From contig NC_053196.1 in assembly GCF_905163445.1 (NCBI RefSeq), forward strand, positions 13,789,501-13,853,500: 64,000 bases of DNA. The letters are read 5' to 3'. Made by a program: the position numbers and the translations under genes. The first letter of the stretch is position 1, and each line of letters opens with the position of its first letter. The notes beneath the pieces were generated by a model, which worked only from the letters and a program-made list of their open reading frames with translations, did no database searches and was not told where the DNA came from. This DNA is from Pararge aegeria. Lineage: Eukaryota > Arthropoda > Insecta > Lepidoptera > Nymphalidae. Below, piece after piece: positions 63,661 through 64,000 of this stretch.

Positions 63661-64000
63661 CTCTATTATCGCCTTTAAGCAAAGCAACACTGTGTTGCCC
63701 TGTTTTGAGGCGACGGTTTCCCACTTAAAAACATCCACCTGCTTTGTCCATCAAGAGAGAGGGGCTAGTTGTAACATTGTTTTCTTTTTTCGATGGGGTG
63801 ACTAAACTATAGAGTATTTTAATTGAAAAGAGGTTTAAAATCGTCTGCGTTTCTTTTTGTTTTTGATGTGGCATTAAATTTAATTTTAGTTCTAAAAAAA
63901 TTAAAGTAATCAGTATCGCTAAGCCTTAAATGAGGGGTTTGCTGCTGTCCACTGAGGAGTTCTGTCCTTTATCTCTAACCATAGTTTGGGCAAAATTAAA
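63661..64000. other. No gene seen
   Basis: End of window; no recognised feature. Confidence 0.5.

Noticed and set aside
63380..63805. 141-codon open frame, the longest in the window
   Set aside because: It runs through a retroposon tail with AATAAA and (ATTC)n, is rich in F, Y, C and H as expected for AT-rich noncoding DNA, and has no recognised domain.

Overview
The window looks like intergenic or deep intronic DNA from a lepidopteran genome, most likely a butterfly. The base composition is AT-rich. Three tRNA-derived SINE families recur many times, along with several 5'-truncated non-LTR retrotransposon tails and the interspersed repeats with a GACTTCGTCCGCG-type head that are common in moth and butterfly introns. 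This assignment rests on recalled repeat types, not on a database search, and I do not name a species. I found no intact protein-coding gene, no convincing exon, no true tRNA or rRNA gene and no CRISPR array. The longest open frames (up to 141 codons) are chance frames or run through repeats.

Repeat family names used here are my own. SINE-A is a tRNA-like head (box B GGTTCGATTCCC) plus a body ending near GATGGCGATGTGTGTATTG. SINE-B has the head GAAGCGGTGATAGC and a (GAT)n tail. SINE-C has the head CCTGGCGCAGCGGT and a body ending GGTGAGATTGCA. G is a poly(A) element of about 330 bp with CTTACCATCAGGTGGG near its 3' end. PAL is a palindromic element of 320-380 bp. LINE-T and LINE-U are LINE 3' ends with (TTTGAA)n-type tails. 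LINE-H is a LINE 3' end with a conserved GCGGCCTTATCGC hairpin. Family D is the GACTTCGTCCGCG-type repeat. Family J contains CCCAGCGTGGTGATTATGG. Family E has two conserved blocks.

Layout: 1-5000 holds a family D end, a LINE reverse-transcriptase (RT) C-terminal relic, a palindromic MITE and family E. 5000-9100 is a patchwork of locally duplicated blocks cut by LINE-H and SINE-B. 9500-15300 holds LINE tails, SINEs and a young poly(A) retroposon with a 14-bp target-site duplication. 15400-31000 is sparse, with SINE-A, LINE-T, a CpG-rich patch and RT relics. 31000-44200 is dense in SINE-A and PAL and contains a roughly 455-bp duplication about 3.4 kb apart. 44200-54700 holds family J triplets, a higher-order SINE-derived tandem array and a 99-bp minisatellite. 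54800-64000 holds a full PAL with target-site duplication, SINE-B/C, LINE-H and family D.

Nothing here works together as a pathway. The window is a record of repeat insertion, nesting and local duplication. The most interesting signal is PAL. Two copies share the same two ends and are each flanked by a perfect 12-13 bp direct repeat, which is unusual for a foldback element. Also notable are the alternating 162/158-bp array built from a SINE body, and a 47-bp perfect palindrome created inside one LINE-U copy.
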